In this document: positions 1 to 11,720 of the stretch, piece by piece
Layout of the letters: each line of letters opens with the position of its first letter
Position numbering within the stretch: the first letter of the stretch is position 1
Origin: Elephas maximus indicus
Lineage: Eukaryota > Chordata > Mammalia > Proboscidea > Elephantidae
DNA: 64,000 nt
Reading direction: 5' to 3'
Assembly: GCF_024166365.1 (NCBI RefSeq)
Contig: NC_064822.1
Span: forward strand, 103,722,823 to 103,786,822
Program-made: the position numbers and the translations under genes
The notes under the pieces: model-generated
What the model was told of the DNA's origin: nothing
The model's input: the letters and a program-made list of their open reading frames with translations, nothing else
Databases searched by the model: none

Positions 1-961
1 GAGGATGAGTTCTGTGGTGTTTTCCCCATACTCTCAGAACCTTGTAAATTTCCAGGTTTCAGAAAGAGGCTATTTGAGTCCCTCTTTTCCCTTTTTGTAT
101 ATTCCTGACCTTAGAGTGTCTCTGTTTCCACCAAGGTGCTACCCTCTACAGATCCTTCCAGGCTTTTTTATTGATACAGAAAATTCACCTGGGTTTTTTG
201 TTTTTTTTGTTTGTTTGTTTTCACTAACGGAAATTTGCTAAAAGCAATTTCATCTAATAATCACCTCCACTAGCAAACCATTCACTAAAAATCTATGGTC
301 ATCTAATTTCAAAATTTCATATAAAATAGATCTGATTCACTCCCTTCCAACATTTTGTCTTATTTGAGGTCTGTTTTCTATTTTGGGGAGATTTCAAAAT
401 TTTCAGCCCAACTCACTCTTCCCATTTAATGGCATTTTAAAAGAAGTATTTTATCAAATATTCGTTCTTAATATCTGATTCATATAAGTTACAATTTATG
501 AGGATTCATAACTTCTTTTAGATATTTGTTTCCTAGTTGCATATATATTTGCAATACATAGAATTATAAAGCAAGTCACCATCGGTGTAGTTTTTCTCCG
601 TATTACAGACCACAAGATTGAAAATATTTTTTGGATGCTGATAATCATTTTAAATTACTTTTCATTTTATGTTTGATTACTTTTAAATCATAAAGTATTA
701 TTGATTGATGTAAAATACTATTTCTTTAAATATTTTTAAGTTAGAAATATGAAAATACAGTAAAATCGTTCTGCTACCCAGTGAAAACCAGTAACACTTA
801 GGAATACTTAATTGCAATTTTTTTTGGAAATGTCTTTAACATGCATTTTTATACATGGCTGTGATTATAATTTAGAAGCAATTTTGTTTTGTTTCTATTA
901 TTTTACATACTATAAAATAAACATTTTCCACTTTCAAAAACATTATTTTTAATTTCAATAC
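1..961. other. Unique AT-rich DNA, no gene recognised
   Basis: I see no repeat family or gene here. A 78-codon open frame near the left edge (5-241) is low complexity and has no family resemblance. The stretch ends where RTE sequence begins. Confidence 0.5.
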
Positions 962-2380
962 TTCAACAAATGGATGGAGTGTTAGAAGACTTACTCATCT
1001 ATGCCAAGAAATTTGGAGGACAGCTACCTGGCTAATCAACTGGAAGAGATCCATATTCAGGCTTATTCGAAATGGGTGTTCCAACCGAACACAGAAATTA
1101 TTGAACAATGTCATTAATATCACACACAAGCAAAATTTTGCTGAAGATCATTCAAAAGAGGTTGCAGCAGCACATCAACAGAGAACTGTTAGAAATTCAA
1201 GCCAGATTCAGAAGAGGACATGGAGCCAGGAATATCATTACTGACATCAGAAGGATCCTGGCTGAAAGCAGAGAATATCAGAAAGACGTGTACCTGTGTT
1301 TTACTGACTATATAAAGGAATTGACTGTGTGGAGCATATAAATTATGGATAGCATTGTGAAGAGTAGAAATTCCAGAAGACTTAATTGTGCTCATGAGAT
1401 ACCTGTACATAGATCAAGAGGCAGTTATTCGGACAGAACAAGGAGATACTGCATGATTTACAGGCAGGGAAGGTGTGCATCAGAGTTGTATCTTTTCATC
1501 ATACTTATTCAATCTGTATGGTGAGCAAATTATCCAAGAAGCTGGACTATATGAAGAAGAACAGGGCATCAGGATTGGTGGAAGACTCATTAGCAACCCA
1601 CGATATGCAGATGACACAACTTTGCTTGTTGAAAGTGAAGAGGACTTGAAGCACTTACTAATGAAGTTCAGAGACTACAGCCTTCAGTATGGATTGCACC
1701 TCAACATAAAGAAAACAAAAATCCTCACAACTGGACCAATAAGCCACATCATGGTAAATGGAGAAAAGATTGAAGTTGTCAAGGGTTTCATTTTGCTTGG
1801 ATCCACAATCAACACCTATGGAAGCAGCAATCAAGAAATCAAAGATGCATTGCATTGGGCAAATCTGCTGCAAAAGACCTCTTTAAAGAGTTAAACACCA
1901 AAGACGTCAACTGGAAGAGTAAGGTGTGCCTGACCCAAGCCTTGGCGTTTTCAATCTCTTCACATGCATGCAAAAGCTGGACAATGAATAAGGAAGACCA
2001 AAGAAGAACTGGCATCTTTGAATTATGGTGTTGGTGAAGAATATTGAATACACCATGGACTGCCCGATGAAAGAACAAGTCTGTATTAGAAGAAGCACAA
2101 GCATAATGCTCCTTAGAAGCAAGGATGGCGACACTTAGTCTGACATACTTTGGACATGTTATCAGGAGGGATCAATCCCTGGGGAAGGACATCATGCTTG
2201 GTAAAGCAGAGGGTCAGTGAAAAAGAGGAAGACCCTGAAGGAGATGGATTGACACAGTGGCTTCAAAAATGGCCTCAAGCATAATAATGATTGTGAGGAT
2301 GACACAGGACTGGGCAATATTTCGTTCTGTTGTACATAGGGTTGCTGTGAGTCAGAATGGACTCAACAGCAAAAACGACA
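962..2380 (+). mobile_element. RTE/BovB-type LINE, 5'-truncated copy
   Basis: This is the 3' half of an RTE-clade LINE. It lines up with the full-length RTE at 36.3-40.9 kb from the RT palm region to the 3' tail, which reads gttgctgtgagtcagaatgg followed by ctcaacagc. The reading frame is broken many times, so the copy is dead. RTE elements encode one endonuclease/reverse transcriptase protein and have very short tails instead of long poly(A). Confidence 0.85.
1475..1894 (+). pseudogene. RTE reverse transcriptase fragment
   Basis: This 139-codon open stretch holds the RT catalytic block. It reads CIFSSYLFNLYGEQIIQEAGL, then RYADDTTLLVESEEDL, where YADD is the metal-binding motif, and then the thumb region (LGSTINTYGSSNQEIK). 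Neighbouring stretches on both sides (1108-1341 and 1855-2037) are the same protein in other frames, which shows frameshifts. It is a relic of an RTE polyprotein and not a host gene. Confidence 0.8.
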
Positions 2381-4331
2381 TTATATTTTATCAAACATAT
2401 ACACCATAGTTTATTTAGCAATTCCTCTACCTTTGAACATTTCCAGAGTTTCCCTATTTTATTCAAGCATTTGTCTAGCAATTGTTTCAAAGAATTTTAC
2501 CCTCTTTCCTCCCTCCCTTCTACCAACTATTTCTCCCTTCTTTTTTTCCTGCATTTTTAACCTTTCCCTCTTTAGGATCTCAGAGGCATAGAATTATTCT
2601 TTTTTTTTTTTTTTTTTAAACATTTTATTGTGCTTTAGGTAAAAGTTTACATAGCAAATTAGTTTACTAATCAATAATTCATACACAAGTTGTTCCATGA
2701 CATTGGTTGCTATCCCCTCAATGTGCAGCACTCTGGAAAGAATGAATCTAGAGTGTTTCCATTCATCCGTTTTCACTGTCCTTCCCTGCCTTCTCATCTT
2801 TGGTTTTGGGCAATTGTTTTCCTTTTGGTCTTCTATAGTTGGTTGTTCTAAGAAGCACATTCTTCACATGGGTTGCTGATTATTTTGTAGTCCCGTCTGT
2901 GATTTGGCTGAAAGGTGGCTTCCAGGAGTGTCTTCAGTTTCAAGTTAGAAGGACAATAGTCTAGTCTATTTTATACCAGTAATCTGGTTTGTTTGTTTGT
3001 TTGTTTTTTAAATTTCAATTTTGTTCTACATACTTTACCATTCTAACTGGGACCTTCTATTGTGGATCTGGTCAGAGTGGTTGATAGTGGTACCGGGCAC
3101 CATCTACTTCTTCTGGTCTCAAGTTAGAGGTGACTGTAGTTCATGTGGGCCATTAGTCCTTTAGACTAATTCCTTCCTTGAGTCTTCATTTTTCTTTGTT
3201 CTCCTTTGCTCCAGGTGAGAAGAGACCAATAGTTGCTTCTTAGATGGCTGCTTGCAAGATATTAAGAGCCCAGACACTACTCACCAGACTAGGATGTAGA
3301 ACATTGTCTTTACCAACTGTGTTTTTCCAATTGACCTAGATGTCCTCCGAGACTATGGTCCTTAGCCTTCAAGTCCAGTAGTTCAGTTTGAATGTCTAAG
3401 TATTTTTTATAACCGTGCCCCCTATGTGCTCTATTACACAGATGAGTATACCTGCAGCAATTGTAAATACGTATCTAGAAATATCCACAACCATAACTAT
3501 GTATATACACACAGGTGTACTTCCATATGATCTCCCTCACCTATTTAGCATACATATTTACCTATGTACCAACACACAAGTTATTGCTTGTTATTGCTGT
3601 TGTTGCAGAATTGTATATGTTATAGCATTTACTACCTCTCAGTGTCTTGCTTTGCCTTGGTCACATTGTGCTGACTTCTCACACATTGTGTATTTCCTTC
3701 CCATCTCCAGAACTAACACCTACTATCTAGTTAGTGATTCTCCCTCTCTCCAGCTCCTCCTGTCCCCGGTAACCATCAAAGAATGTTTCTTTCTGTGTGT
3801 AAACCTGTTTTCGACTATCTACAATAGTAGTCTCATACAATACTTGTACTTTTGTGTTTGACTTATTTCACTCAGCATAACGCCCTCCAGATTCATTCAT
3901 GTTGTGTGATGATTTGTTGGTTCATCATTTTCTTTATCGTTCCATAGTATTCCACTGTATGTATGTACCATAGTTTATCCATTCATCTGTTGATGGGCAC
4001 TTTGGTTGTTTCCAACTTTTTGTTATTGCGAATAATACTGCAATGAACATGGTTGTGCATAAGTTTATTCATGTCACAGATCTTATTTCTCTAGGAGTGG
4101 AATTGTTGGATTATATGGTATTTCTATTTCTAGTTTTTTATGGGAGCACTATAAATTTTTTCCATAGTGTTGTACCATTTTGCAGTCCCACCAGCAGTGT
4201 ATAAGTGTTTCAATCTCCCCACAGCATTGCCAGAGTTTATTGTCCCCTGTTTCTTTGATCAATGCCATTATTGCTGGAGTGAGATAGTATCTCATTGTAG
4301 TTTTGATTTGCGTCTCTCTAATGGCTAATGA

Positions 4332-4502
4332 GGAGCCCCAGTGGCACAGTGGTTAAGGGCTTGGCTGCTAAGCAAAAGGTCTGCAGTTCAAATCTACCAA
4401 CCGCTCCTTGGAAACCCTATGAGGCAGTTATACTCTGTCCTATAGGGTTGCTATGTGTCAGAATTGACTCAAAGGCAGTGGATGTGTTTGTTTTTTGTAA
4501 CA
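4332..4502 (+). mobile_element. AfroSINE inserted in L1-A ORF2
   Basis: This is a tRNA-derived SINE. The head GGAGCCCCAGTGGCACAGTG carries box-A-like sequence, and GCAGTTCAAATCTACC matches box B. The body ends in the RTE-like tail (gggttgctatgtgtcagaattgactc). An 8 bp target duplication, gctaatga, lies at 4324-4331 and 4503-4510. Confidence 0.9.
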
Positions 4503-5214
4503 GCTAATGAACAGGAGCATCTTTTCAAGTGTTTATTAGTTGCCTGAATGTCTTCTTTGATGAAACATCTGTTCATGTCCTTTGCTCAGTTTTTAATTGG
4601 GTTGCTTGTCTTTTTGTTTTTGAGGTGTTGAAGTTTCTATAAATTTTAGAGATTAGACTCTCGTCAGATATGTCACAGCCAAAAATTTTTCCCCGGCCTA
4701 TAGGTTCTGTTTTTACTCTTTTGGCAAAGTCTTTTGATGAGCATAAGTGTTTTATTTTTAGGCGATCTCAGTTATCTAGCTTGTCTTTTGCTGTTTGTGC
4801 ATTTTTATTCTATTTGTGCCATATATTAGGAACCCTAGACTTGTCCCATTTTTTCTTCCATAGTCTTTATAGTTTTAGATTTTACATCTAGGTCTTTGAT
4901 TCATTTTTAGTTGGGTTTTGTTTATGGTGTGAGGTGTGCATTCTATTTTATTTTTCTGCAAATTGATATCCAGATTTGACAGTACCATTTGTTAAAGAGA
5001 CTTTGTCTTCCCCATTTAATGGATTTTGACACTGTTTCAAAGATCAGCTGTCCATAGGTGGATGGATTTACTTCTGGATTCTCAATTCTATTCCATTGGT
5101 CTATGTGTCTGTTGTTGTACCAGTACCAGGCTGTTTTGACTATCGTGGCTTTATAGTAGGTCCTGGGATCGGGGAATGTGAGACCTCCTACTTTGTTCTT
5201 CTTCAATAATGCTT

Positions 5215-5371
5215 GGAGCCCTGGTGCCGCAGAGGTTAAGAGCTCGCTGCTAACCAAAAGATTGGCAGTTTGAATCTACCAGGCACTCCTCAGAAACCCC
5301 ATGAGGCAGCTCTACTCTGTCCTATACAGTCACTATGAGTCAGAATTGATTTGACAGCAATAGGTATGGGT
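5215..5371 (+). mobile_element. AfroSINE inserted in L1-A ORF2
   Basis: This is the same family as the copy at 4.3 kb, starting GGAGCCCTGGTGCCGCAGAG and ending in the RTE-like tail. The target duplication is near-perfect: aatgctt at 5208-5214 and aatggctt at 5372-5379. Confidence 0.88.
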
Positions 5372-8333
5372 AATGGCTTTGCTTATCCAGGGTCTCTTTC
5401 CATTCCATCTCATTAAAAAATGATGTTGGAATTTGGATCAAGATCTCATTACATTTGTAGATCACATTGCTTTGGGTAGTATTGGCATTTTCACAATGTT
5501 ACTTCCTGCTTCCCACGAGCATGGTATGTTTTTCCATTTATGTAGGTTTCTTGTGGTAGTGTTTTGTAGTTTTCTTTGTATAAATCTAGTTAGATTTATT
5601 CTATCTTATGGGAGGAGAGCTATTGTAAACGGTATTGCTTTCCTGATTTCAGAACTCTCTTTGTTAGTGTAGAGGAATGTAACTGATTTTTGTATGTTGA
5701 TTTTGTACCCTGCCACTTTGCTGAAAGCTTCTTTAGTTCCAGTAGCTTTCTTGTGGAGTCTCAGGGATTTTCTATGTATGTGATCATGTCATCTGCTAAT
5801 AAGGATAATTTTACTTCTCCCTTCCTAATTCATATACCCTTTATTTCCCTTTCTTGCCTTATTGCTCTAGCCAGGACTTCCAGTTCAATATTGAATAAGA
5901 GTGATGATAAAGGGCATCCTTGTCTGGTTCCTGTTCTCAAGGAGAATGCTTTTAGTCTCCCTCTGTTGAGAATGATGTTGGCTGTTGGTTTTCTATATAT
6001 GCCCTTAATCATGTTGAGGAATTTCCCTTCTATTCCCATTTTGCTGAGAGTTTTTATCAGGAATGGGTGTTGGACTTTATCAAATGCCTTTTCTGCATCT
6101 ATTGAGATAATCATGTGATTCTTGTCCTTTGTTTTATTTATGTGGTGGATTATGTTGATTGATTTTCTGATGTTGAACCACCCTTGTATACGTGATATGA
6201 AGCCCACGTGGTTGTGATGTATTTTTTTTTGACATGCTGTTGAATTGGGCTTGAATTCTGTTGAGAATTTTTGCATCTATAATCATGAGAGATATTGGTT
6301 TATAATTTACTTTTTTAGTGGTGTCTTTGCCTGACTTTGTTATCAGGGTTATGCTGGTTTCACAGAATAAATTTGGGAATATTCCTTCCTTTTCTGTGTT
6401 CTAGAATAATTGATGTAAAGTCTTCTCTGAAAAGTTTAGTAGAATTTTCCAGTGAGGCCCATACAGGCCAGGCCTTTTTTTTCTTGTTGGGACCTTTTTT
6501 AGGATCTCTTCAATTTCTTCTTTTGTTATGGGTTTGTTTAGATTTTCTACCTCAGTTTGTGTTGTTTGGGTAGGCTATGTGTTTCTAGAAATTTGTCCAT
6601 TTCTTCCAGGTTTTCATATTTTTTTGGAGTATAATTTTTCATAATGTTCTGTTATGATCCATCTTATTTCAGTTGGTTCTGTTGTAATGTCACCCATCTC
6701 ATTTTTTATTTGGGTTATTTGCATCTTCTCCTTTTCTTTTGTCAACTTGGCCAGTGGTTTGTTGATTCTATTGACCTTTCCAAAGAACCAATTTCTAGTG
6801 TTGTTGATTCTTTCTATTGCTTTTCTGTCTTCTGATTCATTTATTTCTGCTCTAATCTTTATTTCTTCTTTTCTTCTGGCTCCTTTTGCTGCTCTTTTTC
6901 CAATCTGATCATGTTGTAGGTTTAAGGTATTGATTCTAGCCCTTTCTCCTTTTTGGTGTGTGCATTTATTGCTACAAATTGACCTCTGAGAACTGTTTCT
7001 GTTTTGTCCCAAAGGTTTTGTATGTTGTGTTTTCATTCTTGTTTGACTCTAGGAATTTTCTTATTTAATTTTTAATTTCGTCTATTACCCAGTGGTTTTT
7101 AAGCAGGGTGTTATTCAGTTTCCATGTGTTGGATTTTTTTCCTTGTTCTTCCTGTTATTGATTTCCAATTTTATAGCATTGCGATTACAAAAGATGCTTT
7201 GTACTATTTTGATATTTTTCAATTTATTGAGCCTTGTTTTGTGGCCTAAAATATGGTCTATTCTGCAGAATGATCCATGTGCTTTGGAGAAGAATGTGTA
7301 CTGTGCTGGCGTTGGGTGGAATGTTCTGTATATGCCTATGAGGTCCAGTTGGTTGCTTGTGATGTTAAATCTTCTATATCTTTGTTGAGTTTCTCTCTAG
7401 TTGTCCTGTTCTTCATAGACAGTAGTGTGTTAAAGTCTCCTACTATGATTGTGGAACTATCTATTTCTCTTCTCAACACTGTTACTTACAGTTTACGTTT
7501 TTTGGAGCTCTGTCTTATGAACATAAATATTTATTATGGTTATATCCTTTTGGTGAATGGACACTTTAATGATTATATAATGATATAATGTACTTCTTTG
7601 TCTTTAGAGGGGATTTTGCCCTAAATTCTATTTTATCAGGGATTAATATTGCCACTTCTACTCTTTTTCAGTTACTGTTTGCTTGGTGTATTTTTTTTTT
7701 CACTTTTTGTATATTAGTATATTTATACCTTAGTGTCTTATGTGTGTCCCTTGTAGACAACATAATGATGGGTCATTTTTTTTTTTTTATCCATTCCGTT
7801 ATTCTATATCTCTTGACTGGTACTTTTAACCCATTTACATTCAGTGTCGTTACTGATGGGTTTGAATTAACTACTGTCAGTTTGTTGTGCTTTTTTTGTG
7901 GTATTGACAGTATCTTTGTTCCACTTACTTTTCTATACTGAGATATTTTGTTTATAGATTTTCTTTTCATTTCCTTAGTTGTTGTTGACTTTGTGTTTGC
8001 TGAGTCTTTATGGTTTTCTTTTTTATTTTGGTGAGAAGATTTATTAAATTATTTGTGGTTACCCTGAAGTGTACCTTTATCTTCTTAAGTTTTAAACAGT
8101 CTGTTATAACTTGATACCACCTTGACTTCTTCTCCATTTGGAAGTTCTATAACTACACCATTTATTCCCTCTTTTTATATTGAAGTTGTCGTCATTTGAA
8201 GATTGATGCCTGTGGTGCCCTTTTTTCAGTATTGTAGCTTTATTTTTGAGAATTCTTTATCTAGGTTGTTATCTGGGTGGTGCTCTCATGTGTCTTAATC
8301 TCAAGTTGTTATCTGATGTTGTTGTTTCTCTGT

Positions 8334-9302
8334 CTAAAGCCTTCCCTTTAATATTTCTTGTAAGGTTGGTCTGCTTTTTACAAATTCCTTTAATTTCTGT
8401 TTGACTGGAAATGTCTTAGTTTTGCCATCATATTTGAGAGACAATTTTGCTGGATATATGAGTCCTGGTTGGCATTTTTTTTTCGTTCAGGGTTTTATGT
8501 ATGTCATCCCATTACCTTCTTGACTGCATGCTTTCTGCCTACAAATCAGAGCTTAGTCTTATTGGTTCCCCTTCGTAGGTGACGGATCATTTTTCCTGAA
8601 CAACTCTCAGGATTCTTTCTTTGTTTTTGGTTTTGAAAAGTTTGATTATGATTTGTCTTGGTAACTGTCTTTCGAGGTCTTTCCTGTATAGGGTTCATTG
8701 AGCTTCTTGGAAGGATACCTTCTTGTCTTTCATGATATTAGGGAAGTTTTCTGCCAGCAAATCTTCAGAAATTTTCACTGTGCTTTTTGTTTTTGTTTTG
8801 CTTTTGTCTCCTCCTGTTCTGGAATTCCTATCATGTGGAAGTTATTCCTCTTGATAGTGTCCCACATAACTCTTAGGCTGTCTTCATTCTTCTTCATTCT
8901 TTTTTCTGAATGTTCCTTAAACAAATTAGTATCAAGGGATTTGTCCTCTGTTTCGCTGATTCTGTCTTCCTTTGATTCAACTCTACTTCTATGTCCTTCT
9001 AATTATCTATTTATTTTGTCATTTCCTTCCACTGAGTTATCTATTTCTGAAATGTTGTTAATCTTCTGAATTTCTAGTTACTGTTTTTGTATGGTTTCTA
9101 ATTGTCTATTTATTTTGCCATTTCTTCTTGTATTGTTTTCCTGAATTCTTCTGAAGTTTTGCCTGTGTTTCCCTTGGTCACTTTCTTGATCTCTTGGATA
9201 ATCCAAAATATAAGTCTTTTGAATTCCTTATCAGATATCCATTAGCATCTCTTCCTCAGGAACGTTTTCTGGCCCTTTATTTTGGTCACTTGCTTGAGCC
9301 AT
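8334..9302 (-). pseudogene. L1-A ORF1 (RNA-binding chaperone) remnant
   Basis: Reading down from an ATG at 9300-9302, the N-terminus runs MAQASDQNKGPENVPEEE and reaches an early stop. The same N-terminus is seen in the ORF1 relic of L1-D (62.4 kb). The C-terminal end is recognisable down to a TAG at 8334-8336. The intact homologue in L1-B shows what is lost: coiled coil, RRM and C-terminal domain. Confidence 0.75.
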
Positions 9303-9699
9303 CTTGCCTTCCTTCTTTAAGTGATTTATCATTGTCTGTTGTCTCCAGGCCATTAAGGTGTTATATTTATTTGTTTATTTTATGTTTGTTTGCTTCATCC
9401 TGATTTTTTCTTCTGTTTTGTTTTTGATATATCCAGGTGAGTGTGGCAGTCATGCTACTCTGATCCCTAGTTTAACAGCATTGGGGCACTCACCACCTGT
9501 CTCCAGGTGGGTGGGATAGTGGCTGGGAGTGTAAACATGGGTCTCTGTTTGCTGGTCACGTGGAGCAGCTCAGGGTGGGCTGGGAGAGCATTGGATGCTG
9601 TCTGTTGTCAATCCAGTGGCACAGGGATGGACATTGGCACTCACTGAATGAATGGAGTGGCAGGTGTGGTCAGTGTGGTGGATGGGTAGGGGGCGTGGT

Positions 9700-10390
9700 C
9701 ACTGCCACTCCTCAGGTGGAGGGGAGTAACCTAAAAGGGGGGATGAATGGTGGCAGGTGAGCATGGGGGTATGTGGTCACCACCACTCACCAGGTTGGAG
9801 GCAGGTGAGTGGTGGGCGGGTGCATAGTTGCTACTGCTCTCTAGGTCAGGGAAAGGTGGCATGTGGCCATGCCCATGGGTGTACTGTTGTCACCGCTCAC
9901 TGGGTAGGGGTGTGAGTAGCAGGTGGGTGTGTGCTCAGTTTCATGGTCACCATCACTCACTGGATCAGGTGGGTGGGGGTGGATGCCAGGCAGGTGTGTG
10001 TGCAGTCACATGGCGGCCACTACTCACCAGGTTGGGGGTGGAAGGTAGTGGTGAGTCAGTAGGCACACTCAGGGCATGATTGGCATTACCCACAAGTGGG
10101 GGGTGGGTAACAAGTAGAGGTGCATGTGGTTGCATGGTAGCCATCATTCACCAGGGTGGGGGATGGGTGGGAGGATGAAGTGCATGTGGCCCACGGTTGC
10201 TGCTTCCCACCAGCTTAGGGGTTGGGGGTGGATGGGTACATGCTTGGTCACACAGTCCCTACCACTCACCTGGTCAGAGGGGAGGGGAAGCGGCAGGCAG
10301 ATGAGCGCACTGGAGTGCACTTACTTCCACTCATCGAGTGGGCAGAAAGCGGTGGCAGACAAGACAGGGGGAAGGGGAAGTGTCTTGTGT
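9700..10390. repeat. Degenerate G-rich minisatellite in the L1-A 5'UTR
   Basis: About nine to eleven diverged units, roughly 57-67 bp each, follow one another. They are marked by a recurring core close to CACTCACCAGGTTGGGGG followed by GGTGG-type runs; starts lie near 9782, 9830, 9890, 9947, 10014, 10082, 10143, 10200, 10262 and 10325. Related G-rich sequence begins near 9440. It lies upstream of L1-A ORF1, so it belongs to that element's promoter region. Confidence 0.7.
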
Positions 10391-11643
10391 TATGATTTTT
10401 GGTTGGGCAGGTTGGCTGGCATATGGTACCCTCCACCACTTCACATGAAGAGGGATGCAGACACAGGTGCCCTGGCACTTCCTGCCCACTGCAGCCAGCA
10501 GTCAGGGCCTGCCCCCAATTAAGTGTGAGGTGTGGGGTGCTGCTCAGAGTCTGGTCAGGTTGGAAACCTCCCTTCATTACTTCATGGATCCACCTCCTCA
10601 TGTGTGCCACTCACCCTAGAGATCTGGGACAGCTGCTCATGAATATGTCTGACTCTGGATCCTGGCTCTTTCACTGCTTTTACTTCTTTTTGTGTATGTC
10701 TAGACTGTTTCTCTATTTTTTTTTTTAATAACTTTTATTAAGCTTCAAGTGAACGTTTACAAATCCAATCAGTCTGTCACATATAAGTTTACATACATCT
10801 CACTCCCTGCTCCCACTTGCTCTCCCCCTCTTGAGTCAGCCCTTTCAGTCTCTCCTTTCTTGACACTTTTGCCGGCTTCCCTCTCTCTCTATCCTCACAT
10901 CCCCCCTCCAGACAAGAGTTGCCAACACAATCTCAAGTGTCCACCTGATATAATTAGCTCACTCATCATCAGCGTCTCTCTCCCACCCACTGACCAGTCC
11001 CTTTCATTTCTGATGAGTTGTCTTCGGGGATGGTTCCTGTCCTGTGTCAACTGAAGGTCTGGGGAGCATGGCCACCGGGGTTCCTCCAGTCTCAGTCAGA
11101 CCATTAAGTTTGGTCTTTTTATGAGAATTTGGGGTCTGCATCCCACTGATCTCCTGCTCCCTCAGCGGTCCTCTGCTGTGCTCCCTGTCAGGGCAGTCAT
11201 CGATTGTGGCCGGGCACCAACTAGTTCTTCTGGTCTCAGGATGATGTAGGTGTCTGGTTCATGTGGCCCTTTCTGTCTCTTGGGCTCTTAGTTGTCATGT
11301 GGCCTTGGTGTTCTTCATTTTCCTTTGCTCCAGGTGGGTTGAGACCAATTGCTGCATCTTAGATGGCCACTTGTTAGCATTTAAGACCCCAGACGCCACA
11401 TTTCAAAGTGGGATGCAGAATGATTTCATAATAGAATTATTTTGCCAATTGACTTAGAAGTCCCCTCAAACCATGTTCCCCAGACCCCCGCCCTTGCTCC
11501 GCTGAGCTTTGAAGCATTCATTTTATCCCGGAAACTTCCTTGCTTTTGGTCCAGTCCAATTGAGCTGACCTTCCAGGTATTGAGTGTTGTCTTTCCCTTC
11601 ACCTAAAGCACTTCTTATCTACTGATTAATCAATAAAAAACCC

Positions 11644-11675
11644 TCTCCCACCCTCCCTCCCTCCCCCCCTCGTAA
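11644..11675 (-). other. G-quadruplex-type tract in the L1-B 3'UTR
   Basis: On the L1 sense strand this is a run of GGG blocks separated by single A or T (plus strand: cccaccctccctccctcccc and following C). It satisfies the four-run G-quadruplex pattern. A matching tract sits at the same place in L1-C (about 51.36 kb). Confidence 0.7.
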
Positions 11676-11720
11676 CCACAAAAGTATGTGTTCTTCTCAG
11701 GTTTACTATTTCTCAAGATC

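Larger units (their letters stand above)
3819..7880 (-). pseudogene. L1-A ORF2 (endonuclease/reverse transcriptase) remnant
   Basis: This is a decayed L1 ORF2. Identifiable blocks in order are the EN start (TLNVNGLKVPVK near 7.8 kb), the RT fingers and palm ([20 protein letters not shown], then [14 protein letters not shown] at 5.9-6.2 kb), and a thumb/connection segment ([20 protein letters not shown] near 5.1 kb). It ends with the KYCMR-type C-terminus and a TAG at 3819-3821. The usual ATG reads CTG at 7878-7880. The RT catalytic box reads LADD instead of FADD. Frameshifts and two SINE insertions make it non-functional. Confidence 0.9.

Noticed and set aside
4332-4420. tRNA gene call from box A/box B-like sequence
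   Set aside because: The A- and B-box-like words belong to AfroSINE heads, as in the other SINE copies. There is no cloverleaf with a plausible acceptor stem.
9700-10390. CRISPR-like array
   Set aside because: The units are diverged minisatellite copies with no constant repeat plus unique spacer pattern, in a mammalian L1 5'UTR.
9560-10728. Several 60-130 codon frames rich in Gly, Trp and His
   Set aside because: They are translations of the minisatellite in the L1-A 5'UTR.
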